Notes under the pieces: generated by a model
Database searches by the model: none
The model's input: the letters and a program-made list of their open reading frames with translations, nothing else
What the model was told of the DNA's origin: nothing
Translations under genes and position numbers: made by a program
Shown: positions 1 through 9,069 of the stretch, piece after piece
Position numbering within the stretch: the first letter of the stretch is position 1
Layout of the letters: each line of letters begins with the position of its first letter
Assembly: GCA_900318665.1 (NCBI GenBank)
Contig: ONLQ01000006.1
Span: 30,505-94,504, forward strand
DNA: 64,000 nt
Source of the DNA: an uncultured Bacteroidales bacterium
GTDB taxonomy: Bacteria > Bacteroidota > Bacteroidia > Bacteroidales > P3
Reading direction: 5' to 3'

Positions 1-1323
1 GTCAACGTTTTTGCTTCCGAGCGCTACACCCTGCAGCAACTTGTCGAAGAAGCCGGCAGAGGGCGTTATATTCAGTCCTATCTTGGCGATAACGAAACGG
101 TGCTTGCCTTGGTCGAGAATGTGCTGAAAGGCATGTCCGACAGGCGGAGTTATCGAGTCGATACCATCTTCGCCAATCGCGAGAATGTCCCCCTCAATCA
201 ATACAAGCGCGATTGGCACATCGAAAGTCACCTCTTCACCTACCGTAGCGTCTCCTCAACCGGCGAGCCAACGGTCCTCTCCGGACGTGTGACGTTCCCT
301 ACCGCCGATGATGGCAACGGTCACCGCGTCGGGAGCCTTTCGCTCTATGTCCATCATTATATTGGCACCGCTATTGCTCCCACCAAGGCCGTTTCGCCCT
401 TAACCTTGCGCACCGTTTACAATTCTGCCGTCATCGAGCCCGACCTTCAGGGCTATGGAGTCGATGACGCGCACATTTTTTGCGGCTTCGACAACGAAAC
501 GCAGGCTCGTCAAATGAAAGACTGTCTTTTTGCCGCCATCGAAGTCATGCGCCAGCACGGCGTGACGCTCGCCGATGACGGCTACACCACCGCTTGGGGC
601 TACTCCATCGCCACACCCGCCGTCATGTCTTTCATCCGTCTCCACGACCAGACGTTCTCCCAGAGCGAGCGGCAAACCATACGCCTACATTCCGCTTTTG
701 TAGGCGGCGCTCCCATGCGTCTGGACCAAATGCTGCTCTATTTTAACCAGCATCCGGAATTCGATGTGCAACTGATGCGCTACAGCATCCCATTCCTCTC
801 CGCCATGCCGCAAAGCATTTTCGGCAACTATCAACTGAGCGACTTCGCCGCCGACTGGATGCACAACTACACCATCTCCAAAGAAGGACAAACCTGCACA
901 TTTTTCTACGGCCTCACGCATTTCAACGGCACCACATCTTTATGGCCCGATACCTACAGTTATAGCAAACTCAATAACATCCTCGCCTCCGACATGTTCA
1001 ACGCCGACAGTAGTTTCAACTTCTCAAATCCCAAATGCGTCAGCCTTTTCAGCATAATGACCCGTCTCTCCGACTGGGGCTCCTGGTCTCCATCGGTCGA
1101 TGTCTATGCCTCCCACGGCACCAACGACGACCGTATGCCCTATGATCAAGACCGCGCAACATTCGATAAGATGAGCAAAGGTGGCAAAATCCATTGGAAA
1201 GACACCTACGCTGGAATCCTAAGAAACGTCATGAATGGCTCTCACCAGATGCTTACAATCTTGGCCTCTTTCAGCATGGTGCAATACAACACCCCAGCCG
1301 AGGCATTTAACAAGGGCTTATAG
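1..1323 (+). CDS. alpha/beta-hydrolase-like protein, 5' partial
   Basis: The reading frame is open from the first base, so the true start and any signal peptide lie outside the window; the GTG at 100 is internal to the open frame. The protein is a clear paralogue of the next gene: both share blocks such as LTLR..YNSAV.EPD.QGYG and a WGYS motif. Ser202 of the visible fragment sits in GYSIA, a divergent form of the GxSxG nucleophile elbow of alpha/beta hydrolases. Further on, a D in TNDDRMPY and an H in GSHQML are plausible catalytic Asp and His. The substrate is unknown; an esterase, lipase or peptidase activity is possible. It is probably a secreted or surface lipoprotein like its neighbour, but the N-terminus is not visible. 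Confidence 0.8.
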   Translation, partial: VNVFASERYTLQQLVEEAGRGRYIQSYLGDNETVLALVENVLKGMSDRRSYRVDTIFANRENVPLNQYKRDWHIESHLFTYRSVSSTGEPTVLSGRVTFPTADDGNGHRVGSLSLYVHHYIGTAIAPTKAVSPLTLRTVYNSAVIEPDLQGYGVDDAHIFCGFDNETQARQMKDCLFAAIEVMRQHGVTLADDGYTTAWGYSIATPAVMSFIRLHDQTFSQSERQTIRLHSAFVGGAPMRLDQMLLYFNQHPEFDVQLMRYSIPFLSAMPQSIFGNYQLSDFAADWMHNYTISKEGQTCTFFYGLTHFNGTTSLWPDTYSYSKLNNILASDMFNADSSFNFSNPKCVSLFSIMTRLSDWGSWSPSVDVYASHGTNDDRMPYDQDRATFDKMSKGGKIHWKDTYAGILRNVMNGSHQMLTILASFSMVQYNTPAEAFNKGL

Positions 1324-1392
1324 ACTACGCAACACAACAACTAAATCAACTATAAAACCATTCAACCCACTAACCAGGCAAGACCAATCTCA

Positions 1393-2823
1393 ATGAATCG
1401 CATACTTCCCATATTACTCCTTGTTCTTCTTTTTGCTACATCCTGCAAGAAAGAGAACCACGACGACGCCCCATATTATGCCAGTGGCTATCTCGAAGAT
1501 ATGCAGACTGCCGACACCTACAAGCCGCGCGAGTTCGTGACAGCGGTAACATCGGGCCGTTATGTCGCCCAGCAGATGGGCAGCAATACCACCATGAGCC
1601 AACTCATGTCGCGTGGCGGCGAGTTTGCTCTGCTGACCCACAAACTGCAACTCGACACCCTCTTCTCGCGCGAGGCAGGTTTCCTTTTCGACACCCGACT
1701 CTGGGAAGTAGTAACAGTTCCCTTTACCTATAAAACCATTTCCGTCACGGGTCAGCCCATAGTGCTTTCCGCTCGTGTCACCTTCCCCGCTGCAAGGTCG
1801 CGCGCAGCCCACAATCTCGCCTCCATCTCGCTCTATGCCCATCACTTCTATTCCGACCAGAGCCTTGCTCCATCTCGAGAACTCTCTTTGCTCACCTTGC
1901 GCATACTTTATAATTCTGCTGTCGTAGAACCCGATTTTCAAGGCTATGGCAATACGGAAAGCGAGGTGTTCAGCGATGTCTCCTACAAACCTTTGGGACG
2001 TCAGATGCTGGATTGCGAGTTTGCCGCTTTGGAGGCCATGCGTTCCTATGGTGTCTATTTGGCCGACAACGGCTACACCACTCTGTGGGGCTATTCTGTG
2101 GCAGCCCCCATCGTGATAGGCGCCATGCTCTACCACGACCAGCAACTGCCGCAGTACAAGCGCGATGCCGTGCGTCTGCACTCCGCTTTTGTGGGAAGCG
2201 GCCCGTTCTTGCTCGACCGCATGCTGCAGTATTTCGACCTCCATCCGGACTACAACGCTCAGGCTATGGACCTCGTGTCGCTCTACACCCTGCCTGCCGA
2301 ATACTACGAAGGCTACAAGCCAGAGGATTTACTACCCTCGTGGGGCATGACATACATTGTTGATGTTGGTGGCAAGACAATGACTTACAACGAGGCCATA
2401 CGTTCCGACTACTCCGATGGCTATGGCAACCTGCGGCCAGCCTTTTCTCCCAACGATGTGTTGAGCAACAACTTCGCCGAGGATATGTTCAACTCCGACG
2501 GACATTTTAACTACGATAACGAGAAAACACGTATCCTTTTCCGCATCATGACAAGCCTCACCGACTGGGGAACGTGGCAGCCTAATATCGATGTCTATAT
2601 CTCGCATAGCAGCGAAGACGAATACATACCATACAGCATTTCCAATCAGTTCTACACTCGTATGCTTCCCAGTGGCAAAATGCACTGGACCGACGTGCCG
2701 GCCGTCAAATTGACCGACGATAGTTACCATATCTCGGCAGTGCTTTGGGCCACCACAGCCATGATACTTGGCGAAACTCCTGCCGAAGCCCAACGCTTCC
2801 TGCTATCGACAAACAATAAATAA
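1393..2823 (+). CDS. lipoprotein, alpha/beta-hydrolase-like
   Basis: The 476-residue protein starts with a lipoprotein signal peptide ending in ATSC with Cys18 as the lipidation site. The following KKENHDD is the kind of charged stretch that acts as a surface-export signal for lipoproteins in this phylum. The body is an alpha/beta-hydrolase-like domain with the presumed nucleophile Ser235 in WGYSVA, a later Asp in SSEDEYIPY and a His in DDSYHIS, so a catalytic triad can be traced. It is a tandem paralogue of the upstream partial gene (69-bp gap) and more distantly related to the hydrolase at 6217. The nucleophile elbow lacks the second Gly of GxSxG. The family-level call is good; the substrate is unknown. 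Confidence 0.8.
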   Translation: MNRILPILLLVLLFATSCKKENHDDAPYYASGYLEDMQTADTYKPREFVTAVTSGRYVAQQMGSNTTMSQLMSRGGEFALLTHKLQLDTLFSREAGFLFDTRLWEVVTVPFTYKTISVTGQPIVLSARVTFPAARSRAAHNLASISLYAHHFYSDQSLAPSRELSLLTLRILYNSAVVEPDFQGYGNTESEVFSDVSYKPLGRQMLDCEFAALEAMRSYGVYLADNGYTTLWGYSVAAPIVIGAMLYHDQQLPQYKRDAVRLHSAFVGSGPFLLDRMLQYFDLHPDYNAQAMDLVSLYTLPAEYYEGYKPEDLLPSWGMTYIVDVGGKTMTYNEAIRSDYSDGYGNLRPAFSPNDVLSNNFAEDMFNSDGHFNYDNEKTRILFRIMTSLTDWGTWQPNIDVYISHSSEDEYIPYSISNQFYTRMLPSGKMHWTDVPAVKLTDDSYHISAVLWATTAMILGETPAEAQRFLLSTNNK

Positions 2824-2844
2824 TATACAACCCCAATCAAATAA

Positions 2845-2886
2845 CAGATAACAGGTCACAGATAACAGATAACAGTTCACAGATAA
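2845..2886 (+). repeat. 21-bp direct repeat, two tandem copies
   Basis: Two adjacent 21-base units (2845-2865 and 2866-2886) differ at one position and are built from the shorter motif CAGATAACAG. They lie in the 98-bp gap between the hydrolase lipoprotein and the ligase. A related, less regular run rich in CAGATTACAG-like words occurs at about 14935-15020. No function can be read from the sequence. Confidence 0.7.
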
Positions 2887-2921
2887 CAAATACATATCAA
2901 CATTCTTATCATTTTCAACTT

Positions 2922-4727
2922 ATGTCGAACCTTAAACCATCCGAAGAACGCAGTTGGGAGCAATTCTATGCCCCAGGAACTAATGATGTCCTGAAACAGG
3001 AAATGCCAGTCGGAAACATCTGGAGCGCCCTGATTGAACCCGCCATCGTCAAAACAGGCGACAAGTACGACGCTTTCGTCTATTTTGGCAACCACATCAA
3101 GCGTAGCCAACTGATAGACAATGTCAATCGCTGGGCATCCGTGCTGCATGGCATGGAACTGAACGCTGGCGACGAAATCATCATCTTCAGCCCCCTGATT
3201 CCCGAAGCCCTCTATATCCTCTTTGCTGCCAACAAGTCGGGCATCACCGCTATTATGCCCAACCTTGCCGCCAGCCACGAGGCTCTCGAAAAATCTATCG
3301 ACAAGGCACAGGCCGCCTTCATCTTCGATGACATGGAGCCAGGCCTTACCGACATACTTGCCAAACCGCAGTTCCGTCATGTCGTCCTTCTCTCGGCACC
3401 GATGTCAATGCCCGCACCTATCGGACCAGTTCTCGGCTGCCTCAATTGGATGAAGACCAGCGCTATCCGCAAGCGCAGTTCCAAATATTGCACCGCCGCA
3501 CAAGCCATGAAACTCTATGGCCGTTCAAGCGTAAAGATTGATGCCCCCTACGACGAAAACCATGTCGCCGTGGTCTTCTCCTCTGGCGGAACCACTAAGC
3601 AGGGCACTGCCAAACTCATAGGCATGACCGACAAGGCCATGATTTCCATGTTCCGCGATGCCTTGGCTTTCAACCTCATCAGCAACCCCTTCAGCGAGGG
3701 CAAACGCGCCTTGTCGCTTGTTCCTCCCTTTGTCTGCACCGGCCTTTTCGCCCTCGTGCTGGCACCACTTTTCCGTGGCATGACGGTCTATATGGACCCG
3801 CGCCTCGACCAGCAGCATTTCAACGAGGACATGCTCAAATTCCGCCCCAATATCACCCTTGTGTCCGGTTGCCTCTGGGCAGGTTTCTTTGCCGACATGG
3901 AGCAGCGTGAGGCTGCAGGCAAGAAGATTGACCTGAGCAATTTCGAACTGCCCATCATGGGTGGCGAGGGTTGCACCCCCGAAGTCCTCGAATGGATGGA
4001 TGCCGCTGCCCACCGCATGGGTTCGCCCATCGGCATCGTTTCCGGCTATGGCATGAGCGAGGCCTTCTCCGTCATCACCGTTGACTATCGCCCCGACGTC
4101 ATCAACAAGCGCGACGACAAACTCGCCGTCAGCACCGGCTATCCCTTCCCAGGCTTCACCGTCGGCATCTTTGACGAGAACGGTAACGAACTGCCCTACG
4201 GCCAGCGTGGCGAGTTGCGTTGCAAGACCGACACCATGATGAAAGGCTACCTCAACAATCCCGAACTCACCAATGCCATCATTGGCGACGGCTGGATTCA
4301 TAGCGGCGACTTTGCCGAGATGAGCCCCGACGGCCTTGTCTATATCTACGGTCGTATGCACGAGAACCTCACTGCCACCAACGGCGAGAAAGTCTATCTC
4401 TTTGACATTGCCAACCATCTGCGTCAAGACAAGTCTGTCAAGGATGCTCTTGTCATGCTCATCGGCGACTATTCTACGCCTCATGTCGGTGCCCACATCA
4501 TCCTCGAAAAAGGCATCTCCGAGACTCCCGCACAAGTCCTGCAGCGTCTCTCCGACGACCTCAGCACCTGGCTGCCCGAAGGCATCAAGGTCGAAGGCTA
4601 TCACCTGCACGAGGGCACATTCAAGATGAGCCCCATCTGCAAGGTCTATCGTGCCTACTATAGCCGCATCCTCGACGGATATGTCCGCCCCGAAAACGGC
4701 AATCTCGTGCCTGTTCAGTTCGAGTAA
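2922..4727 (+). CDS. adenylate-forming ligase (AMP-dependent synthetase family)
   Basis: This 601-residue cytoplasmic protein has the ANL (acyl-CoA synthetase/NRPS adenylation) layout. The phosphate-binding loop is at about 218-230 and reads SSGGTTKQGTAK rather than the usual TSGTTGxPK. YGMSE (A5) is near 376, and HSGD (A7) is near 460, followed by YIYGRMHENL. The C-terminal FKMSPICKVYR corresponds to the A10 catalytic-lysine region but departs from the usual PKTxxGKxxR. Family members activate a carboxylate as an acyl-adenylate, usually for transfer to CoA or a carrier protein. The substrate cannot be inferred. No carrier protein or condensing enzyme is nearby; the neighbours are hydrolase-like lipoproteins. 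The altered A3 loop may mark a distinct subfamily. Confidence 0.82.
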   Translation: MSNLKPSEERSWEQFYAPGTNDVLKQEMPVGNIWSALIEPAIVKTGDKYDAFVYFGNHIKRSQLIDNVNRWASVLHGMELNAGDEIIIFSPLIPEALYILFAANKSGITAIMPNLAASHEALEKSIDKAQAAFIFDDMEPGLTDILAKPQFRHVVLLSAPMSMPAPIGPVLGCLNWMKTSAIRKRSSKYCTAAQAMKLYGRSSVKIDAPYDENHVAVVFSSGGTTKQGTAKLIGMTDKAMISMFRDALAFNLISNPFSEGKRALSLVPPFVCTGLFALVLAPLFRGMTVYMDPRLDQQHFNEDMLKFRPNITLVSGCLWAGFFADMEQREAAGKKIDLSNFELPIMGGEGCTPEVLEWMDAAAHRMGSPIGIVSGYGMSEAFSVITVDYRPDVINKRDDKLAVSTGYPFPGFTVGIFDENGNELPYGQRGELRCKTDTMMKGYLNNPELTNAIIGDGWIHSGDFAEMSPDGLVYIYGRMHENLTATNGEKVYLFDIANHLRQDKSVKDALVMLIGDYSTPHVGAHIILEKGISETPAQVLQRLSDDLSTWLPEGIKVEGYHLHEGTFKMSPICKVYRAYYSRILDGYVRPENGNLVPVQFE

Positions 4728-4750
4728 GTCGATGTGAATAATGCAAATAG

Positions 4751-4782
4751 TTGGAAGATTTCCAAAAAAAAATGTATCTTTC
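4751..4782 (+). promoter_or_regulatory. possible Bacteroidetes-type promoter
   Basis: TTG at 4751-4753 is followed after 21 bases by TATCTTTC at 4775-4782, one mismatch from the -7 consensus TAnnTTTG. It lies 53 bases upstream of the lipoprotein gene at 4836, in an AT-rich gap after the ligase. The call rests on motif match only. Confidence 0.35.
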
Positions 4783-4835
4783 ACGTTTGAAAAAGAATTA
4801 TCTAAAGTAAGTAATTAACTGTAAATAAAAAAGAT

Positions 4836-6056
4836 ATGAAAAAACATCTGTTCCTTTTTGGTGCTGCAATGTTCGTTTGCGGTGCTATGATGCTGACTTC
4901 TTGCAGCAAAGATGAAGACATCGTCGAAAATACTCAGAAGGCCCAGCCTGTAATGAGTAGCAATCCTTACGAGACCTTTGGTAGTGCTGTTGCCGAGTTG
5001 GAGAACAACCTCCAGCAGTGCGATTTCAATGAGTTGAAGCCCCTTGCCATTGCTCTCCAGAACAAAACCGCCAAGGTTACCAAGGCTGGTGAAGGCGAAG
5101 GTGAAGAGAACGTTCCCAATTCTCTCATCTCCCGTTTGAGCGACTTCGTGTGGAGTTTCCTCAACCTCCCCACCGAGGAAGATCCTTACACTGTCAATGG
5201 TTCCTACATCAACCCCCAGCAGACCATCCGTCTTGCTTGGGCTCTCACGTCTTACGTGAATCGTAACGAACTTATGCTGTCCCTCGTAGACAACAATGAG
5301 GCCGTTGTTTATGTTGCCGTCAACGACACCACCACTTATGCCGTTGTTTTCAGCAACCACAACCATGCAAGTTACTACAAGACCAATCCTTATGCTGAAA
5401 ACATTTCCTTGACCGACATTACCATTAAGTTGAATGGCGAAGATGTTGTCTCCGTGTACGTTGACGCTTCTGTAGGATATGACTTTACCAGCAAAAACGT
5501 TGAGTTCTTTGGTGCTGGCAGTATTACCTATCAGACCCACCGCTTCGGCGTCACTGTTTCTAAGGTTGAGGCAGGCAAAATCAATGTCTCGGTTAGATAT
5601 AGTAACGAAGAGAAGGAAATGGCCGTTCTCCGCACTACTGTTACCCCCACCGGCAGCCTCTTGAAACCCAATGCCAATGCAACGTTCACTCTTAACATAA
5701 TGGACGACATGGCCATTGTTACTGGCTCTGCTACCGATGTGGCCGACATCACCAAGACTCTTGTCTCCTCCATGTCTCTCATCACCAACGGCGGTACCAA
5801 GCAGGCTTGCGATGAGTTGGCTTCCACCCTCAACGCCAAATACTCTGTCAACGTAAATGTTGGTGGTTCCGACCAGGGCATCGTTTATGTCGGTTCCGAA
5901 CTCGTAGAGAATACCGAAAACACCTATCGTCCTACGTTAATTCTTCAATTCGCCATGTTCGAAAACGAGCCCATGACTCTCCGTGAGGTCCTTGCTCAAT
6001 TCGGCATCAATATCGACGAAATTCTTAGAAAACTTCCTTTCGGTCCCGTCAGTTAA
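4836..6056 (+). CDS. lipoprotein of unknown function (paralogue A)
   Basis: The 406-residue protein has a clear lipoprotein signal (LTSC, Cys23) followed by SKDEDI, an acidic stretch consistent with surface exposure in Bacteroidetes. The rest is rich in beta-type sequence. It is a paralogue of the 401-residue lipoprotein at 7732: both have an opening region with FRELQPL/FNELKPL, a central SLAWNLTAYL/RLAWALTSYV block, a TNGGTK..CD.L...LN block near residue 320-330, and a closing PMTL segment. No known domain was recognised. It sits between the ligase and a hydrolase-like lipoprotein, so a joint role of this cluster at the cell surface is possible but not shown. Confidence 0.85.
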   Translation: MKKHLFLFGAAMFVCGAMMLTSCSKDEDIVENTQKAQPVMSSNPYETFGSAVAELENNLQQCDFNELKPLAIALQNKTAKVTKAGEGEGEENVPNSLISRLSDFVWSFLNLPTEEDPYTVNGSYINPQQTIRLAWALTSYVNRNELMLSLVDNNEAVVYVAVNDTTTYAVVFSNHNHASYYKTNPYAENISLTDITIKLNGEDVVSVYVDASVGYDFTSKNVEFFGAGSITYQTHRFGVTVSKVEAGKINVSVRYSNEEKEMAVLRTTVTPTGSLLKPNANATFTLNIMDDMAIVTGSATDVADITKTLVSSMSLITNGGTKQACDELASTLNAKYSVNVNVGGSDQGIVYVGSELVENTENTYRPTLILQFAMFENEPMTLREVLAQFGINIDEILRKLPFGPVS

Positions 6057-6110
6057 TTGTTAAGCGCATTGGATTTTAGGGTGGGACAAATCAGACTCGA
6101 AGAGGCCAAA

Positions 6111-6150
6111 CGCACGAAGTGCACTTAACCCCATACGAAGTGTGGTGATG
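6111..6150 (+). promoter_or_regulatory. 5' leader element with two small hairpins (copy 1)
   Basis: The gap before the gene at 6217 contains GCAC-GAA-GTGC (around 6112-6122) and CCATAC-GAA-GTGTGG (around 6131-6145), two adjacent stems with GAA loops. Nearly the same stretch recurs at 7649-7690 before the gene at 7732, aligning over about 35 bases with few mismatches. Conservation between two otherwise unrelated gaps suggests a leader RNA element or protein-binding site; the function is unknown. Confidence 0.5.
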
Positions 6151-6216
6151 ACCCCTCAAAAAAAGCGTCTCGAAGAGATGCGACAAACAAAGAGAAACTA
6201 ATAACAAACAAATAAA

Positions 6217-7626
6217 ATGAAATTCAATCGTTTTTTCGCATTTGCATTTATTGCCTTTGTTGCGGCTTTTGGATTCATCTCCTGCTCCGATAAGGACGAG
6301 GATACCAATACCAAGTCCAGCAACAACACAACTCCTGGCAAAGTAGCCATCCTCTCCGAGGTCGATTATTCCTACGAGGAGATAGCCGACGAGGCTTTCG
6401 GCGTTGGTCCTATGGGTATCGCTATTCGCAATGCCGCTGGTGAGAATGGTGGTGACACTCTCAACGAAATGGAAAGATTATTTGCCGATATGCGTGCCGA
6501 TTTCGAGGAAGACGTGCAGACTGCCGTCGATTTGGAGGGTGGCACCAATGGCTCTGGCGATAAAGATGCTTTCGAGGTCAAGGTTATGACCATCGAGTAC
6601 AACTCTATCGGAGCCGATGGCAATCCCCTTCGCGTTTCGGGCAACCTTTCCTACGCCACCATCAACGGCGAGCCCTACGTCAAGAACCTTCTTGTCAGTT
6701 GCCATCCCACAAGTTTCAACGATGGCATGATGTCGCAGACCAATTTCAAGAACCTTGCCGCCGATGGTTTGGCAATCCTTGAACCTCACTACGAGGGCTT
6801 TGGTTCTTCGCGCAACAAGATTCAGTGCTACCTTTGCCAGAAGACCATCGGACGCCAGTGTGGCGACATGATTCCCGCTGCCGTCGAGGTCTTGGCACAG
6901 CAAGGCATCACCCTTCCCGCCGACCACTTCACCTCTATTATTGGCTATTCGCAGGGAGGCGGCAACGCTATGGCCACCGCTCGCTACATTCAGGAAGAGG
7001 CTCCCGCCTCGCTCCGTGAGTTGGCCAATGTGCGCAAGGTCTGCTGCGGTGCCGGTCCCTACGACCCCATGGCTACTTTCCAGCACTGGCTGACTTCCGA
7101 CAGCGTCAGTTTCTCCTCGGTTCTTCCTCTCGTCATCAGAGGTATGATGCAGGGCCACGCCGACGTTATGAGCGGCATCACTCTCTCTGAGTATTTCTCC
7201 GAACTCTATAAAAGCATTGGTGTCATCGAGTCTATTGAGACTGGCGGCATGGGTGCCATGACGGTTGATGCTTCCGATGCTCTTTCCAGCATCCGCTTGG
7301 GCACCGTTGGCATCATGCAGTATTGGATGCGTTTCAGCGGCATCATGAGCGAAGAGTGCGCCAACCCCGATTCGCGCATCCGCAAAGCCCTCGAACAGTG
7401 CCTCCAGGCTGAAATCGTCAACGACTGGACTCCTCGTTGTGCTGTGGAAATCTACTCCTCACGCAAGGACAACGTGATTCCTTATCAGGCCAACGCTGTT
7501 GCCACCTATAACAAATTCCACGATGCAGGTGTCAATGTCGAACTCATCAACACCTCCACCTTGGACCACCTCTTGTCGCAGGTCAACTGGCAGTTCCGCA
7601 TCAACAGCAAGAAGACATATAAATAA
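6217..7626 (+). CDS. lipoprotein alpha/beta hydrolase
   Basis: The 469-residue protein has a lipoprotein signal (FISC, Cys23) followed by SDKDEDT. The hydrolase fold is best supported here among the three paralogues: GYSQGG carries the presumed nucleophile Ser245 in a classical GxSxG elbow. An Asp in SRKDNVIPY and a His in TLDHLLSQ complete a likely triad near the C-terminus. A block LAILEPHYEGFGSS matches the EPDLQGYG blocks of the two upstream paralogues. It is likely exposed on the cell surface and may act on an ester or peptide, but no substrate can be assigned. It is preceded by a structured leader element and followed by another copy of that element. Confidence 0.85.
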   Translation: MKFNRFFAFAFIAFVAAFGFISCSDKDEDTNTKSSNNTTPGKVAILSEVDYSYEEIADEAFGVGPMGIAIRNAAGENGGDTLNEMERLFADMRADFEEDVQTAVDLEGGTNGSGDKDAFEVKVMTIEYNSIGADGNPLRVSGNLSYATINGEPYVKNLLVSCHPTSFNDGMMSQTNFKNLAADGLAILEPHYEGFGSSRNKIQCYLCQKTIGRQCGDMIPAAVEVLAQQGITLPADHFTSIIGYSQGGGNAMATARYIQEEAPASLRELANVRKVCCGAGPYDPMATFQHWLTSDSVSFSSVLPLVIRGMMQGHADVMSGITLSEYFSELYKSIGVIESIETGGMGAMTVDASDALSSIRLGTVGIMQYWMRFSGIMSEECANPDSRIRKALEQCLQAEIVNDWTPRCAVEIYSSRKDNVIPYQANAVATYNKFHDAGVNVELINTSTLDHLLSQVNWQFRINSKKTYK

Positions 7627-7650
7627 AATTTGTGTAGAAGCGAAACTCGC

Positions 7651-7690
7651 GAAGTGCAGATAACACCATGCGCAGTGTGGTGCGATACGA
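7651..7690 (+). promoter_or_regulatory. 5' leader element with two small hairpins (copy 2)
   Basis: This is the second copy of the element at 6111-6150. CACCATGC-GCA-GTGTGGTG (about 7664-7682) forms an eight-pair stem with two G-T wobbles, and a weaker stem precedes it. The stem is kept although several bases differ from copy 1, including paired positions, which hints at selection on structure. It lies about 40 bases upstream of the lipoprotein start at 7732. Confidence 0.5.
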
Positions 7691-7731
7691 CAAGTCGAAA
7701 AAAAACAATTAATCAATAAATAAAACACAAC

Positions 7732-8937
7732 ATGAAAAAGAATTTCTTAATGCTTTTCGCCGCCACGGCTCTTATGCTGGGTGCCGTGATGTTCTCCTCC
7801 TGCAGCAAGGATGAGGATGACGCTGTCAAGGCTAACGCTGCAGCGCAGAACAATCCCGTTGCTACCCTCAATGCAACAGTCGAAGAGGTCGATGCTATCA
7901 TGAGTCAGTACGACTTCCGCGAACTCCAGCCCCTTATGTCGGCTCTCTCTCAGACCGACAAGGCCAGCAAAGGCCCCATCAAAGATTTCTTTGTCAATGG
8001 TCGCAACAAGATCCGCGTTTTCGATTCAATCGCTCGCAATCGTCTTTTCAACATGCTCAAAAACATGGTCCCCTCTTATGAAAGACCTTTCGAGTGGCAG
8101 GGATCTCTCACCAATTCTGCCGAGACTTTCTCTCTCGCTTGGAATTTGACTGCTTATTTGTCCAACGGCAATAACCTCTTTACAAACGTTTACGACACCA
8201 TTTATGTAGTCGCTGAGGATAGTTCGGTTTATAGAATCTACGCTAAAAACATAAATTCCAGTTCTCTCTCTCTCAAAAATCGTGAATTTGGTGGAGCCGG
8301 ACTTTTAACCCTTATTATTGAAAAAGATGACGTTGAGGTCTTAAGCTTCCTCTTCGGGGTCTCTGGCGATTATGCTCAGGGTGCTTACAACAACCTTGTT
8401 GCTGGCCAAATGAACTACAAAGACCTGAATGTAATCATGAGCTTGAATAAAAAATCTGACAGTGATTATAGGTATCGCCTCATTATCAGCAACGAAAACG
8501 AAGTTATTGTGACCGCTAATGCCAATATCGCTCCCGAGGGCACTATCCGCGAACGTGCCTATCCTACCGAGTTCACCATGACCCTGCTCCCCGATACCCG
8601 CAATGTCGAGTTCGTTGGCACCATCACTGACCTCAAGGCCTATGTTGACTACTACAAGACCGCCAAGGAGATGAGAACTAATGGTGGCACCAAAGAGGAT
8701 TGCGACGCTCTCGTTGCCAACCTCAACGAGGCTTCCACCATCAACATGAGCATTGCCTCCAACCACAGCGCTGTGACTTTCACCACCACTGCTGTTGAAG
8801 TTGAGGGTGAAACTGTCTATCAGCCTGTCATGATGATTCAGTTCGAGGGTGCTCACTATCCTATGACTCTCAAATATTTCTTTGACTACATGGGAATTAA
8901 CATCCTTGACCTCTTGGCTGCTCTCCGTCAAAGTTAA
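7732..8937 (+). CDS. lipoprotein of unknown function (paralogue B)
   Basis: This 401-residue paralogue of the lipoprotein at 4836 has the same overall plan: signal peptide with Cys24 (MFSSC), acidic SKDEDDAV, the FRELQPLMSAL segment, SLAWNLTAYL, the TNGGTKEDCDALVANLN block and a C-terminal PMTLKYFFDYMGINILDLL segment. The two copies are separated by the hydrolase gene, so the arrangement reads lipoprotein A, hydrolase, lipoprotein B. No domain family was recognised. A strong intrinsic terminator follows at 8954, marking the end of the transcription unit. Confidence 0.85.
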   Translation: MKKNFLMLFAATALMLGAVMFSSCSKDEDDAVKANAAAQNNPVATLNATVEEVDAIMSQYDFRELQPLMSALSQTDKASKGPIKDFFVNGRNKIRVFDSIARNRLFNMLKNMVPSYERPFEWQGSLTNSAETFSLAWNLTAYLSNGNNLFTNVYDTIYVVAEDSSVYRIYAKNINSSSLSLKNREFGGAGLLTLIIEKDDVEVLSFLFGVSGDYAQGAYNNLVAGQMNYKDLNVIMSLNKKSDSDYRYRLIISNENEVIVTANANIAPEGTIRERAYPTEFTMTLLPDTRNVEFVGTITDLKAYVDYYKTAKEMRTNGGTKEDCDALVANLNEASTINMSIASNHSAVTFTTTAVEVEGETVYQPVMMIQFEGAHYPMTLKYFFDYMGINILDLLAALRQS

Positions 8938-8953
8938 TCAATCTTCACCCATA

Positions 8954-9003
8954 TTGTTGAGGTGCAGCGGATTGAAATATTCCTGCACCTCAACAATTTT
9001 TTT
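8954..9003 (+). terminator. intrinsic terminator
   Basis: A perfect 14-bp stem (left arm 8954-8967, right arm 8983-8996) encloses a 15-base loop and is followed directly by a run of seven T. It ends the lipoprotein cluster. Confidence 0.9.
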
Positions 9004-9069
9004 CTCTGAATTGTAGAAGAATAACTCTTCGTCTTTCTCAATTCAATATTCAAAATTAAAAAATCTCCA

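Noticed and set aside
3525-4784. 419-codon open frame on the minus strand opposite the adenylate-forming ligase.
   Set aside because: The ligase motifs on the plus strand are clear; the antisense product is low in known motifs and typical of GC-rich codon shadows.
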